A DNA stretch of 64,000 nucleotides from Rotaria socialis. Its lineage: Eukaryota; Rotifera; Eurotatoria; Philodinida; Philodinidae. Below are positions 63,316 to 64,000 of the stretch, in pieces. The stretch covers positions 62,001 through 126,000 of the forward strand of contig CAJNYU010001005.1 in NCBI GenBank assembly GCA_905331475.1, in the 5' to 3' direction. The translations under genes and the position numbers were made by a program. Under the pieces are notes generated by a model. It worked only from the letters and a program-made list of their open reading frames with translations, did no database searches and was not told the DNA's origin. The stretch's first letter is position 1, and each line of letters begins with the position of its first letter.

Positions 63316-64000
63316 CCCCCCAACTTTGGAAATTTTTGTTTCAATTTTACTCCGATTTTTGAAAAAAACTTCCCGTTTTCAAGTAACCCCCCTATATTTT
63401 TGTTGCTTCGCGCCGTCTCTGCAGAAGGTAATTCCTCCTCCCTCCCCCGCACCCCTAGAATTAATAAATTTGAATCAAAGCTGATCCTTCAAAAAAGAAA
63501 TTTTTACAGTAAAAAGAAACTGCAAACGTCGATTGATTCTCAAGATAAACACTTCAAACTATTCAGTTACATTTTTATCTTAAATTTAGTTATTCTGAAG
63601 AAATTCGATGGCTATGAAAATGAAAGCGATAGGGTTCAACGTAATATTTGCTCGCTTGTTGGATCACAAACAGAAGAATTTTTACGGGAAATTCTTTTCA
63701 ATAAATTGTACTTGTAATGTTAACGGATGTCCGTCAAATAAGTAAACATTACTTTTAAAGGATTAATTTATTTTCTTGAAAAATGAATTTCTTGTTATAT
63801 AAAAATCTCTGGTTAAAAGAATACAATCGAACGAACCGAAAAGTTTATTTTTTGAAATTAGTCTGATTTCATTTGATAGGTTGAAGTATTGAAAGTAGAT
63901 TTTGGCTTCAAGTCTCTTGTTCATAAGCTCTTATTTGATGGATTATGGCACTTTAAATGAATTTTTTGAAATATTATAATGTTTCACTCGGAGTCATATT
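62741..64000. other. Window end: spacer containing a poly-C run
   Basis: Besides the poly-C tract there is a C-rich stretch at about 63385-63455. Frames crossing it (polyproline on one strand, polyglycine on the other) are products of the homopolymer. No gene is supported up to 64000. Confidence 0.5.
63231..63321. repeat. Poly-C homopolymer (76 C) next to an undetermined base
   Basis: Five G, one N (63236), then 76 C (63237-63312), a T and eight more C. A G-run meeting a C-run at an N suggests that the assembler could not resolve the tract, so its length and even orientation are uncertain. Confidence 0.85.

Noticed and set aside
63137-63484. Polyproline frame (+) and polyglycine frame (-)
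   Set aside because: Both are created by the poly-C homopolymer next to an N; the flanks are not protein-like.
1-64000. tRNA, rRNA or CRISPR features
   Set aside because: Scanning for T-loop-like GGTTCGAATCC motifs, rRNA-like text and spaced direct repeats gave nothing convincing.

Overview
This is a gene-rich, AT-rich window of an invertebrate animal genome, most likely a bdelloid rotifer or a close relative. Metazoan orthologues are present (PEX11-gamma, CC2D1/Lgd, TMF1, ORC5, SEL1L3, pinin, a tetraspanin, a nuclear receptor and three rhodopsin-type receptors). Most introns are only about 50-60 nt with GT...AG ends. The window also carries a decayed F-box gene of a type I associate with large rotifer families, and many short inverted-repeat transposons. 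The rotifer assignment is inference; the animal assignment is secure.

Layout. 1-389: 3' end of an unidentified polyglutamine gene (+). 1762-8141: PEX11-gamma then CC2D1, both on the minus strand and 237 bp apart. 9692-9908: hairpin element. 10791-14759: broken F-box-type gene (-). 14.9-16.9 kb: two hAT-like MITEs with 8-bp target duplications, with a degenerate ~140-bp tandem repeat between them. 17242-25773: TMF1 then ORC5 (+), 213 bp apart. 25928-31510: SEL1L3 (-), convergent with ORC5, with a whole tetraspanin gene nested in one of its introns on the other strand. 31.8-33.0 kb: nested inverted-repeat elements. 36798-37775: receptor 1 (+). 38.1-39.1 kb: a lone 3' exon and a long inverted repeat. 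40153-42416: nuclear receptor (-). 42.4-50.1 kb: 7.7 kb with no gene I can support, but two copies of one MITE family. 50117-51091: receptor 2 (-). 52798-53919: pinin (+). 56302-57372: receptor 3 (-). 59627-60489: pogo/Tigger-like element with a transposase remnant. 61474-62740: Ser/Thr-rich single-pass membrane protein (-). 63.2 kb: a 76-base poly-C run next to an undetermined base.

The genes are housekeeping or signalling genes and do not form one pathway: peroxisome division (PEX11-gamma), ESCRT-linked endosomal sorting (CC2D1), Golgi tethering (TMF1), replication initiation (ORC5), mRNA processing (pinin), and cell-surface or nuclear sensing (receptors, tetraspanin, nuclear receptor). The left half is compact, with spacers of 150-250 bp. 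The right half is sparse and repeat-bearing. I see no CRISPR array, rRNA or tRNA, and no obvious new multi-gene system. The most novel items are the previously unnamed (to me) MITE families, the inverted repeat whose arms keep the same reading frame, and the nested gene arrangement.
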